64,000 bases of DNA from Murinocardiopsis flavida (lineage in GTDB: Bacteria > Actinomycetota > Actinomycetes > Streptosporangiales > Streptosporangiaceae): NCBI RefSeq assembly GCF_003014485.1, contig NZ_PYGA01000010.1:1-64000 (forward strand), given 5' to 3'. The translations under genes and the position numbers were made by a program. Positions within the stretch are counted from its first letter, which is position 1. The number at the start of each line of letters is the position of its first letter. Of this stretch, positions 56,401 through 64,000 are shown in pieces. Under the pieces are notes generated by a model. The model searched no databases. It was not told the origin of the DNA and saw only the letters and a list, made by a program, of their open reading frames with translations.

Positions 56401-58521
56401 TCAGTGGGGTGTTCGCGGCAGTGTCCAGGCGTCGAGGTCGAGGCTGCCTTCGGCGGCCCGGGTGTACGCCATCGCCGTGGTCCACACCAGGGCCAGGCGG
56501 TCGGGCGCGGGCAGGGTGGACTCGCCCGTGAACACGCGAACGCGTTCGCGTGCCGCGGTGTCGAGCTCGCCCAGTAGCTCGGCGGCGCCGCCCATCCCGG
56601 ACCTTTTCAGGGTGGGCACCAGTGCCGCGATCGCCGGGGCGGCGCCGCGCCCGCCCTCAGCGATGCGATGCAGTGCCCGGCGCAGTGCACCGGTAGGCGG
56701 CCGAGGTCCGGGGGCGGGCTTCGCCGCTGTCGCTGAGCCTCTTCCGGACGCCACTGCGGGCGCGTCGACCGTCGCCTCGGACTCCCCCGCCGCGGCGGCA
56801 CCGGGAGGGCCTTCTCGCGAGGATGGCGGCGGGCTCGGCGGTGGGGCGTCCAGCTCGTCAAGTCCCAGGTTCACCCGGCCCGCGTACCGTTCGGGCAGCG
56901 GGTATCCCTGTCCCGTGGCGGAACGAGAGGCGGGTCCGAAGGAGGCGCCAAAGACGGGACCAGAGGCGGGTCCTTGGGCCGGGGCGAGGGCGATGGGGAC
57001 CAGCGTGCGCGGCCGACCCGGGACGGGGCGGGCGACGATGCGGGCCGCCGTGCCGGGTCGGGCCGCCACCCGTGCCAGGTTGCGCGCCGTCATGCGGTCG
57101 TCGGGCGCCGCCGGTGCCAGGGACACTCGGCCGTCAAGACCGACCACCGCGGCCGTGACGGTGCCGTCCGGGCCCGGCCCGATGTCGGTGACGTCGGCGA
57201 ACACGAAGTCCTCGCCCGTCCGGTGGGACGGTGCGGCCAGTGCCGCCAGCGCGCGTTCGACCTGCCTGCCCGCCGGCTCCTCCCACAGGCTGCTCAGCGG
57301 CTCTTCCCACCACGTGGCGCCGCCGACGGCAGCGGCGGTGGCGGCCGTGCCGCCGCTCAGCCTGCCGTCGGCGCTGCCGCTCGCCGCCTGCGCGAGGGCC
57401 CCCGAGCGGGTGAGGTCGCGGTGGCTCATCGTCAGCCCGCCGAACTCGACCGGCCCCCGGTACGCGGCGGTCACCTGGCCGGGGCCGCCCGGAACGACGC
57501 CGCCGATGCGCCACAACGTCGGCGGCCCGTACGACCCCGCGGCGACGACGTGGCTCACCACCCCCGCGTAGCCCGACCCGGTGACCACGCGCTCGCACGC
57601 CAGCCCGTAGAGGCGCAGGCCACCGATTTCCGTATAGGCGCGGCGGGCCACCCCGGCGTCGGCGAGCACCGCCGCGGGGCGCGGCCCTTCAGGGCCGCCG
57701 CCCAGCCGCCAGGCGAGTTCGAGCAGGTCGGAGAGTGCCGCCGCGTAGCCGGAGAGCGCGAAATCAGGGGTCTCCGCGTCGCGGATCCCTGCGGCGGCGG
57801 TCGTGCACGCCGCCGCCAGCCGCGGCAGCCGGGCGGCGCGCGCCGCCGACGCGGCCCGGAGCAGGCCGGTGCGGTGCGGGACGCCGGCCGCCCGGACTCC
57901 CGTTGCAAGCAGGTCGGCGCCCGCGGCCCAGGCCAGGCGCGCGGACTCGGCTGCGTCGGCGCCGAGTGCGACCGGAGTTCGGAGACCGGCTGAGGGCTGG
58001 ACACCGGCCGGGGCCTGGGACCCGTCCGGGGCCCGGCGACCGGCCGGTACGCTGCGACCGGCGGGATCCTGGAGACCGGCCGAATCCTGGGGCCCTGCCA
58101 CTTCGGGCCCCGGGCCGGGCGCTCCGTCCGCAGCGGGGCTCCCCCCGGCGGGCTCCTCCGGGTCATCGGTGGCAACGTCGAGGACGCCGATGACGGCGAG
58201 CAGGTGCAGGCAGCGGGGGCCGAGCAGGCAGCTGCACCCGACCTCGGACGCGTCGGTGAGCACGGCCGCGTCCAGCCGCACGGTCTCCGCTCCCGCTGCG
58301 ACGCGCCACCCGCCGTCCTCGCGCGTCCACTGCCATTCCCGCGCGGCACGCGGGTCGGCGTCGAGCTTGCGGCGGACCCGCGCCGGCGCCGCCTCCAGCA
58401 GCCGCGCCGCAAGCCCTGCCTCGATCACGGGACGCTCGGGGCCCGCAGCGGGCTCCCGTCCCTCTGCCTGTTCCTGTGACTGTCCCTCTGCCTGTCCCTC
58501 TGCCTGTCCCTGTGCTGTCAT
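56401..58521 (-). CDS. SWIM zinc-finger protein
   Basis: 706 residues; ATG at 58521 overlapping the VWA gene by four bases (ATGA). The SWIM motif C-x-C-x5-C-x-H is at residues 96-106 (CSCLLGPRCLH), within a small domain of about 60-115. N-terminal to it are four near-copies of GQAE (residues 5-20), and after it a low-complexity linker (about 120-185) with repeats of xPAGxx. The rest, about residues 190-690, is helical and beta mixed, with no family recognised; a further disordered part is near 545-590. SWIM domains bind DNA or protein through zinc. Coupling to the VWA gene ties it to that system. Confidence 0.85.
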   Translation of the reverse strand: MTAQGQAEGQAEGQSQEQAEGREPAAGPERPVIEAGLAARLLEAAPARVRRKLDADPRAAREWQWTREDGGWRVAAGAETVRLDAAVLTDASEVGCSCLLGPRCLHLLAVIGVLDVATDDPEEPAGGSPAADGAPGPGPEVAGPQDSAGLQDPAGRSVPAGRRAPDGSQAPAGVQPSAGLRTPVALGADAAESARLAWAAGADLLATGVRAAGVPHRTGLLRAASAARAARLPRLAAACTTAAAGIRDAETPDFALSGYAAALSDLLELAWRLGGGPEGPRPAAVLADAGVARRAYTEIGGLRLYGLACERVVTGSGYAGVVSHVVAAGSYGPPTLWRIGGVVPGGPGQVTAAYRGPVEFGGLTMSHRDLTRSGALAQAASGSADGRLSGGTAATAAAVGGATWWEEPLSSLWEEPAGRQVERALAALAAPSHRTGEDFVFADVTDIGPGPDGTVTAAVVGLDGRVSLAPAAPDDRMTARNLARVAARPGTAARIVARPVPGRPRTLVPIALAPAQGPASGPVFGASFGPASRSATGQGYPLPERYAGRVNLGLDELDAPPPSPPPSSREGPPGAAAAGESEATVDAPAVASGRGSATAAKPAPGPRPPTGALRRALHRIAEGGRGAAPAIAALVPTLKRSGMGGAAELLGELDTAARERVRVFTGESTLPAPDRLALVWTTAMAYTRAAEGSLDLDAWTLPRTPH
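58462..58509 (-). repeat. Tandem 12-bp repeat in the SWIM gene
   Basis: Four copies of a 12-base unit GGACAGGCAGAG (the third and fourth with changes) encode GQAE GQAE GQSQ EQAE right after the start. Variation in copy number would change the protein length in frame. Confidence 0.8.
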
Positions 58522-61500
58522 CCGCGCACCTTCGACCCGATCCAGGCGGCGAGCTCCTCGGGAGACAGCGCCGCAACGGGCATGCCCGCCGCTGCGAACC
58601 GCTCGGCAAGGGCCCGGTTGTACACCGGTTTCCCGGTGTCATCGAGTGCGGCCAGCCCGAGGACGTGGGCGCCGCTGCCGACCAGGGCCCTGACCTCGCC
58701 GAGGGTCCGCGACAACCGCCCGCCCTCCTCGAAGTCGGTGATCAGCGCGACGATGCTGCGCCGGGGCACGGTGACGCGCGACCGCGCGTGCGCGAGCCCT
58801 GCGCCGATGTCGGTACCGCCGCCGACCTTCACCTCCAAGAGCAGGCTCAACGGGTCGCCGACCCGGTCGGTGAGGTCGACGACCTCGGTCGAGAACGCCG
58901 TGAACGACACGCTCAGGGCCGGGAGCCCGTGCAGGACTGCGGCGACCAGCGCGGCGTAGATCGTGGAGCGCTCCATGGACCCCGACACGTCGACCACGAT
59001 GTGCACGTGCCAGTCGGCGCTGCGCCTGGCGCGGCTGCGGAACACCGGCCGCTCGGGGATGACGATCGGGGCGCCGTCGTCCCCGCTGCGCGCCGTGTGC
59101 AGGTTCGCGCGGATGGTCCGCCCGAGGTCGAGCCGCCCCGACTGGCGGCGCGTGGGCCGGGGCACGCTCAGCCCCGCCAGTGCCGGTCGCATGCGCCGCG
59201 CCAGCTGTGCGACGAGCATCCGGGTCAGCGCGGCGACGAGCGGCCGGAGCCGGGCGAGCCGGGACTCCGGCAGCGCGCCGCTCAACGCCAGGACGTGTTC
59301 GAGCAGGCCGACCGATGGGACGACCCGTTCGGGGTCGAGCTCGGTCAGGACGTCGGAGCGGCCCCGCTCGGCCGCGCGACCGATGACCTCCTCGCGGACC
59401 CGCGTCCCGAACAGCGCCTCCAGTTCGGCGGCCCATTCCCGGACCGACGGGGCGGACGCCCCGGTCCCCCCGGTGGTGCCGCCGCCTCCCGTGCCGAACG
59501 GCCCCCCGTCCCGCGAGCCTTCACCATGGCCGCGCCCGTAGAGCTGGTCGAGTGCCGCGGCGGCGCGGCCCCCGTCGGATCCGGCCGAGCAGCCGGGGGG
59601 TTGGCCGAGGATCAGCCGCCAGCGTTCCAGTGGTCCGATGACGGGGACGGGGCTGGGACGGATGGGGGCGGGCGGCCGGGCGCCACCGCCGCCACCAGTC
59701 CGCGGTTCACCCGCGGGAAGGGACATGCCCGGAGCCGGAGGGAGGGGCGCGCCCGCGGAAAGGAGCACACCCTCCGAAAGGGCCGCGCCCGGTGGGAGGG
59801 CCGCGCCCGCAGGAAGGGCCGCGCCCGCGGCGGCGTCGCCCAGCACACCGGGGGCGAGGGCCTCGGCGGCGGAACGCCCCGCGAGGTCGGCCGCCACCCA
59901 TGCGGCGCGGCGGTCGGCGTCGAGGACGAGGTCGCCTTCCGCGAGCTCGCCATGGTGCTCGGTGATGGCATCGAGGAAACGGGAGCGGGCAGCGGCCGAC
60001 AGGGCGTCGAACCCCTCGCGGAGTGCGGGGAGCCGGGTGAGGAAGTCGCGGTCGGGCCACGACTCGATGCGGTCGCTCATGGCGTCGAGGACGGCGGGGT
60101 CGGCCTCGATCAGGGGCGCCGCGACAATCAGGACACCGGCGAGGCGGTGCGCGAGCGCGCGACCGCCGGAGCCCTCAGCGCCGTCAGCCTCCGCGGGCCG
60201 CACCATTGCACGCCCGGCGTCCTGATCCACCGCTCCCCCAGCCGGGCTTGCCGCTCCCCCAGCCGGCCCTGGCGAGCCACCGACCGGACCCGAAGCGCCA
60301 CCAACCGCGTCCGGCGCGCCACCACCCGACCCCTCAGCGCCACCAGCCGCCACCGGCCGCACACCGGCACGCCCCGCGTCCGGCCCGCTCCCCGCGCCGA
60401 TCGGACCGTCCACTCCCCCTCGCTGAACCGGCGCGTCCGCCGCCCCGGGCGAAGGTCCCGACAGGTCGAGCCAGCCTGCGAGGCGGGCGGCGAGGTCGGC
60501 CGGGGTGAGGGCGTCGACCAGGACCAGGGCGGACGTTGCCGCGCCCTGGGCCAGGGGTCCGCCGTCGGCCGCGAGTCGGCGCAGGTGCCACAGCAGCCGT
60601 TGGGGGCCGACCGCGCCGGGGATCGCGGCCTGGGCCTGGACCAGGCGGACGACGTGCAGGAGCGCCGCCGCGTCGGCGCGGTCGGTGCTGCCCGCGATGC
60701 CGGGCACCGATGCGACGGCGGCCTCGGCGAGCCGGGTCCGCAGCAGCGGGATCGCCGACGGCGCCGCGGCCATGCCGGGAACGCCCCCGTCCGCGACACG
60801 GTGCACCTGGTCGTGCAGCGCGACCGCCTCTGCCAGTCCGGCCCGCGGCAGTACCGCGGATCCGATGCGCTCGCCCAGTTCGGCGACGAGATCGGGCAGC
60901 CCGCACTCGGCGGCGTGCACGAGCAGTGCGCCCGCTGCGGCCGGGGTGAGGTCGTCGCCCGCCGCGCGCAGGTCGGCGGAGAGGCGCCCGCGCGCCGCGC
61001 CTTCGAGGGTGACGCCGAAGCACGACGCGATCTCCAAGGTGGCGTCGGTCGTGGCGAGCCACTGGGCGCGCCACCGGCGGCCCAGCGGTTCGGCGCCGCC
61101 GAGGCCCGAGACGTCGGACTCCTCTGCGTAGGAGACTCCGGCGGCGCGGGTGCGGCTCAGCGCGACGTGGCGGGCGCGGTCGCGCTCGTTGCGGAACGGT
61201 TCGAGGCGCAGGTCGCGGCGCTCCCTGCCGCCGGGCCCCGGCAGCCCCAGTTCGGTGAGCACCGCGGCGGCATGGACGAGGAGCCCGGACGCCGGGGCGT
61301 CGGACGCCGGTGTGCCGCGGCGGTCGCCGACGAGTTCCCGCTGTGCCGCCGCTGCGACGGCGCGGGCCCTACCGAGTGGCTCACCCTGCGCGAGAGCGCT
61401 GGTCATGCCTTCGATCAGTTCGCGCCGCCCCGGGGCGGGCAGGCCGCGGATGGCGGCGAGGTCGCGGGCCATGCGGAACGCGGCGGTGGAGTCGGGCACC

Positions 61501-62510
61501 CCTGCGGCGTGGCCGGTGTCGCGCAGGCGGCGCGTCACAGCGGCGAGGCGGCGGGCGGCCGCCTGCGCGACGAGCGCGGGGTCGCCGCCGGAGCGGTGGA
61601 CGTCCTGCTGCCACTCGGGGTCGCGGATGCCCGCCGGGTAGCCCGACCGGGAGTCGAGCAGGTCGAAGGTGTAAGGGATCAGCGCGGTGCGGATCGTCCC
61701 CGCGCCACCGGGCTCGGGGACGGGGACCTCGTGGGTGGCCGGCAGCGCAGGGAGGCCGGGCTCGGGGACAGGAACCTCGTGGGCGGCCGGCAGCGCAGGG
61801 TGACCGGCCCCCGGACCGCCGTCCTCGGGCAGCAGAGCGGGGGCGTGGAACGCTCCGACGACCGCGACGGGGCGGCGCGCGCCCACTTCGGCGACCGTCT
61901 CCTCGACGCGGCGGCGCATCCACGCCTCGCGCATCAGGTCGCGGGGCGCCACACCGCCCCGCGCGTCCTCGTCGGCGCGGTTCAGCCAGCCCATGGCGAG
62001 CCCGGCGCGGCGGACCCTCTCGGGGTCGGCGCCGTAGGACCGCGCCTCGACCAGCCGGTCCCATAGCTCCTCGCCGCCGTCGACGCCCTCGGCGCGGGCG
62101 ACCGCCGCCGCCGGGCCTGCTCCGGGCGGAGCGAGCGCCGGGCGGTCCTGCGGGGAGGGGACGGACGCGGGAAGGTCGATCGCGCGCACCGGCACCCCGT
62201 TGTCGCGTGCCCACCGCACCGCTGCGAGCTCCGGGGAGAAGTCGGCGAACGGGTAGCAGCCGTAGTCCCACTGCTCCCCCACCACGAGCGCCACCGGAGC
62301 GGTGGTGTCGGGATGGGCAAGCCACGGCAGCCACGGCTCGGCCTCCAGCGGCAGTTCAACGAGGAGGAGGTCGGGCCGTGCCCGGTCGAGCAGAGTGGGC
62401 ATGGCCGCGGACAGCACGGGTGAATGGTGCCGGATGCCGATGAGATACGGGGTGTCGGCCGCCGCCAGAGCGTCGGCCGCACCGGCGGGATCAGTGTCGC
62501 TACTGCTCAC
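58518..62510 (-). CDS. DUF5682-VWA fusion protein
   Basis: 1330 residues from GTG at 62510; upstream frame to 62711 has no ribosome site and no protein-like look. The N-terminal 700 or so residues match the DUF5682 pattern: PYLIGIRHHSPVLSAAMP, LLLVELPLEAEPWLPWL, YPFADFSPELAAVRWARD and VAVVGAFHAPALLP. A glycine/alanine-rich linker follows (about 740-840). The C-terminal VWA domain (about 1166-1330) has a full MIDAS: DVSGSM (Asp1174), GGTDIG (Thr1233) and ITDFEEG (Asp1259). These two parts are often separate genes beside a MoxR ATPase. MoxR-VWA pairs remodel or load metals into partner proteins; the target here is unknown. The SWIM gene overlaps its end. Confidence 0.88.
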   Translation of the reverse strand: MSSSDTDPAGAADALAAADTPYLIGIRHHSPVLSAAMPTLLDRARPDLLLVELPLEAEPWLPWLAHPDTTAPVALVVGEQWDYGCYPFADFSPELAAVRWARDNGVPVRAIDLPASVPSPQDRPALAPPGAGPAAAVARAEGVDGGEELWDRLVEARSYGADPERVRRAGLAMGWLNRADEDARGGVAPRDLMREAWMRRRVEETVAEVGARRPVAVVGAFHAPALLPEDGGPGAGHPALPAAHEVPVPEPGLPALPATHEVPVPEPGGAGTIRTALIPYTFDLLDSRSGYPAGIRDPEWQQDVHRSGGDPALVAQAAARRLAAVTRRLRDTGHAAGVPDSTAAFRMARDLAAIRGLPAPGRRELIEGMTSALAQGEPLGRARAVAAAAQRELVGDRRGTPASDAPASGLLVHAAAVLTELGLPGPGGRERRDLRLEPFRNERDRARHVALSRTRAAGVSYAEESDVSGLGGAEPLGRRWRAQWLATTDATLEIASCFGVTLEGAARGRLSADLRAAGDDLTPAAAGALLVHAAECGLPDLVAELGERIGSAVLPRAGLAEAVALHDQVHRVADGGVPGMAAAPSAIPLLRTRLAEAAVASVPGIAGSTDRADAAALLHVVRLVQAQAAIPGAVGPQRLLWHLRRLAADGGPLAQGAATSALVLVDALTPADLAARLAGWLDLSGPSPGAADAPVQRGGVDGPIGAGSGPDAGRAGVRPVAAGGAEGSGGGAPDAVGGASGPVGGSPGPAGGAASPAGGAVDQDAGRAMVRPAEADGAEGSGGRALAHRLAGVLIVAAPLIEADPAVLDAMSDRIESWPDRDFLTRLPALREGFDALSAAARSRFLDAITEHHGELAEGDLVLDADRRAAWVAADLAGRSAAEALAPGVLGDAAAGAALPAGAALPPGAALSEGVLLSAGAPLPPAPGMSLPAGEPRTGGGGGARPPAPIRPSPVPVIGPLERWRLILGQPPGCSAGSDGGRAAAALDQLYGRGHGEGSRDGGPFGTGGGGTTGGTGASAPSVREWAAELEALFGTRVREEVIGRAAERGRSDVLTELDPERVVPSVGLLEHVLALSGALPESRLARLRPLVAALTRMLVAQLARRMRPALAGLSVPRPTRRQSGRLDLGRTIRANLHTARSGDDGAPIVIPERPVFRSRARRSADWHVHIVVDVSGSMERSTIYAALVAAVLHGLPALSVSFTAFSTEVVDLTDRVGDPLSLLLEVKVGGGTDIGAGLAHARSRVTVPRRSIVALITDFEEGGRLSRTLGEVRALVGSGAHVLGLAALDDTGKPVYNRALAERFAAAGMPVAALSPEELAAWIGSKVRG
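61708..61803 (-). repeat. Tandem 48-bp duplication in the DUF5682-VWA gene
   Basis: Two copies of a 48-base unit (61708-61755 and 61756-61803), coding for LPALPA-HEVPVPEPG twice in a row. It keeps the frame. Confidence 0.85.
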
Positions 62511-62634
62511 AACGGCCTCCGCTCGTCGGCAGCCGCAGCGATGACGCGGCGTGGGTCCGCCGAGACACAACGGCGCGAGGAACACGAAGGCGCTCTCGCG
62601 GCCCTGCTGGTCGGCGGAGGTGGCCTGCCGCCGC

Positions 62635-62671
62635 GGGCCCCCGCTGCGCGATACTCCGCGAAGCAGGCGCA
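62635..62671. repeat. Inverted copy of the 63175-63213 element
   Basis: The segment from GGGCCC (62635) through GCGATACTCCGCGAAGC to GGCGCAG is repeated in reverse orientation at 63175-63213 with only a few changes. The two copies could pair over about 500 bases in RNA. Confidence 0.75.
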
Positions 62672-62700
62672 GTAGGGAGTGCGGAACACCCGGCGGCGCG

Positions 62701-62721
62701 GAACACCGCACTCGGGTGTTC
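62701..62721. terminator. Hairpin upstream of the VWA gene
   Basis: GAACACC-N7-GGTGTTC, a perfect 7-bp stem. It could be a weak terminator for the MoxR transcript or an operator dyad for the VWA gene, about 190 bases on. Confidence 0.4.
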
Positions 62722-63135
62722 TCTCCGGCCCCGCGCCCGCGAAGGCAGCGGCCCGCCGCCCGGGATCCGATGCCTCAACGGGACCGTCGCGCTATGTGCC
62801 GCTCCTATGCCGTTGACTTCAAGCGTGGATCTCGGTCCTGCGCAGAGGGGGGTCGACGCCGAGAGCGTCCTTTCCCACAGCGGGCCTGGGCAAGGCTCCT
62901 GTTCCTTGGGGTCAATGACGCCCTCGCCCCTGGAGGCCAGCTCTCCTGAGCGCTCGTGCTCTGGGGCGGCCTTGCTCCGGGACGCTCCCGCCCCGAGGCG
63001 GTATCGCCTCCAAATGCTCGCACCGGGATGCCCTTTTCTGGGACGCCCTCGCTCCCGGACGGTCTCGGCCCTGGATGCGAGGCCCGGCGCAGATTGCTCA
63101 GACTCCTGGCGGGACAACCTCGGCATGTCGCTGCG

Positions 63136-63195
63136 CACGCACCTCCCGCGCCCGCTTCGCGGAGTCACGCACGTCCCGCGCCCGCTTCGCGGAGT
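63136..63195. repeat. Tandem 30-bp repeat
   Basis: Two adjacent 30-base copies (63136-63165, 63166-63195) that differ at one base. Each ends in CCCGCTTCGCGGAGT; the second copy runs into a hairpin GCTTCGCG-N6-CGCGAAGC at 63184-63205. Confidence 0.85.
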
Positions 63196-63264
63196 ATCGC
63201 GAAGCAGGGGCCCGCGCGGCACCCCGATCGAATGTCCACCGGGCGGGCCCACGGCCGTGCGCGC

Positions 63265-63356
63265 CTCGGGTTCCGGCGACGCCCCGCGATCCGACGGCGT
63301 CCCGGGCTCCGGGGTCGTCCCGGGTTTCGGCGACGCCCCGGGTTCCGGCGGGGTCA
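63265..63356. repeat. Degenerate tandem array directly after the MoxR stop
   Basis: About five imperfect units built on CCGGGTTTCGGCGACGCC and its variants (18-24 bases each) end at the MoxR stop codon. On the minus strand they would read as proline/glycine repeats after the stop, which hints at a former C-terminal tail or a slippage-prone end. Confidence 0.55.
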
Positions 63357-64000
63357 TCAGTCCCCCAGCACGTGGCGGAGTTCGTAGAGGTGTTTCCACA
63401 GGCGGGCGCCGTCCTCGGCGCGGTGTCGGACGGTGGAGTCCCAGTAGGCGAGCAGCCTCCCCTGGTCCTCGGCGTCGTCCTTGCGCACCGTTCCCAGCAG
63501 GTAGCCGGGCAGCAGCGACACGGGGTCGCGCACGTCGAAGTAGGCCGTCTGCAACGCGAGGGAGGTGGTGACTCCGACCGCCTCGGCCGTGCTCATGACG
63601 GTCGTGGGGCGGTCAACGGCCCAGCCCTCCGCCGACCGGCCCGAGCGGAGGTCGCGAAACGCGGTGACCAGCGCTTCGATCACGGCGTCATCGACGCCGA
63701 GCCCGCGGTCGTGGCGGGCGATCGCCGCACCGGCCTGCCGCCGCACCAGGGCGACCTCGGCGTCGAGGTCGGCGATGGGCGGTACCACCTCGAAGTTGAA
63801 GCGGCGCTTCAGCGCTGCGCTCATCTCCGAGACACCGCGGTCGCGCAGGTTCGCGGTCGCGATGACGTTGAATCCCGGGCGCGCCAGGAAACCCCCTTCG
63901 TCGGCGGCGGAGCCGTCGCCGTCCGCCGTACCCGCCAGCTCGGGCACCGCCATGCGGCGGTCGGACAGGATCGACACGAGGGCGTCCTGCACCTCGGGAA
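63357..64000 (-). CDS. MoxR-type AAA ATPase, C-terminal part (5' partial)
   Basis: The frame is open to the window edge at 64000, so the start and Walker A are outside. What is seen: PEVQDALVSILSDRRM after the Walker B region, the sensor-1 part FNVIATANLRDRGVSEMSAALKRRFNF with an arginine finger-like RR, and the helical lid to the C-terminus with WAVDRPTTVMSTAEAV. MoxR ATPases pair with VWA proteins as chaperone-like remodellers. It lies upstream of the DUF5682-VWA gene on the same strand, which supports a joint system. Confidence 0.9.
   Translation of the reverse strand, partial: PEVQDALVSILSDRRMAVPELAGTADGDGSAADEGGFLARPGFNVIATANLRDRGVSEMSAALKRRFNFEVVPPIADLDAEVALVRRQAGAAIARHDRGLGVDDAVIEALVTAFRDLRSGRSAEGWAVDRPTTVMSTAEAVGVTTSLALQTAYFDVRDPVSLLPGYLLGTVRKDDAEDQGRLLAYWDSTVRHRAEDGARLWKHLYELRHVLGD

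Larger units (their letters stand above)
62511..63356. other. 846-base repeat-filled gap between the MoxR and VWA genes
   Basis: No gene is supported, although a long minus-strand open frame (to 63399) covers it; that frame overlaps the MoxR end and its residues are dominated by repeats of PRSGRG type. The stretch holds an inverted pair of about 38 bases, a tandem 30-bp repeat, hairpins and a degenerate tandem array, listed separately. It breaks what is otherwise a tight operon. Confidence 0.55.

Noticed and set aside
58476-62066. 1196-residue plus-strand open frame
   Set aside because: It is antisense to the SWIM and DUF5682-VWA genes, whose motifs are clear; long antisense frames are normal at this GC content.
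62500-63399. 299-residue minus-strand open frame over the repeat gap
   Set aside because: It overlaps the end of the MoxR gene and the start of the VWA gene, lacks a ribosome site and consists largely of repeat-derived residues.

Overview
The window reads as a chromosome segment of a very GC-rich actinobacterium. Supporting signs are the near-exclusive G/C third positions, frequent GTG starts, a FasR-fabD-fabH-acpP-fabF fatty-acid cluster, a SufR-controlled SUF operon and a DUF3052-type protein. Streptosporangiales (Nocardiopsis/Streptomonospora-like) is my best guess, but no 16S gene or other decisive marker is present. Only one RNA gene is seen, a tRNA-Val(UAC).

Layout. 1-7.5 kb: the 3' end of a modular type I polyketide synthase (AT-DH-KR-ACP-TE), followed on the same strand by an ATP-grasp ligase-like protein and a CocE/NonD-type hydrolase, probably the edge of a natural-product cluster. 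7.5-12.4 kb: a membrane protein, tRNA-Val with a clear terminator, a zinc-ribbon protein, a DUF3052 protein, YjbQ and a PhoD-like phosphatase. 12.4-17.9 kb: a 5-oxoproline operon (NRAMP-like transporter, pxpA, pxpB, pxpC, DUF1445) diverging from a GntR regulator, with dyad operators between. 18-27.4 kb: a membrane protein, the fatty-acid synthase cluster with fasR divergent, a catalytically degenerate EAL protein, an SGNH hydrolase and an SseB-like protein. 27.8-30 kb: a 720-residue protein of unknown function. 30-36.8 kb: the suf operon sufR-B-D-Rieske-C-S-U-T, almost entirely translationally coupled, with a SufR-type operator over the sufR start and an IdeR/DtxR-like box upstream. 37-41 kb: an ABC exporter pair, a hicAB toxin-antitoxin pair and two small membrane proteins. 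40.3-47.7 kb: the arginine deiminase pathway (AdiC-like antiporter, arcA, arcB, arcC) with a second amino-acid permease and a universal stress protein. 48-51.7 kb: an EamA exporter, ctaA and a PrsW-type protease. 52.4-52.7 kb: decayed, orphan type I-E CRISPR-like repeats. 52.9-56.3 kb: a TetR-controlled island (SDR, broken alpha/beta hydrolase, quinone-oxidoreductase-like MDR) with near-identical 30-bp operators at both ends. 56.4-64 kb: SWIM zinc-finger protein, a DUF5682-VWA fusion and a MoxR-type AAA ATPase cut by the window end.

How it works together. The oxoproline, arginine deiminase, SUF and fatty-acid blocks are each self-contained pathways with a visible regulator or structured control elements. 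The best candidate for a poorly described system is the MoxR / DUF5682-VWA / SWIM locus, where an AAA ATPase, a MIDAS-type metal-dependent adhesion domain and a zinc-binding SWIM protein are transcribed together and flanked by an unusual repeat-filled interval. The terminal PKS module joined to an ATP-grasp enzyme and a CocE-like hydrolase, and the oxoproline transporter that lacks the NRAMP metal-site motif, are the next most interesting.
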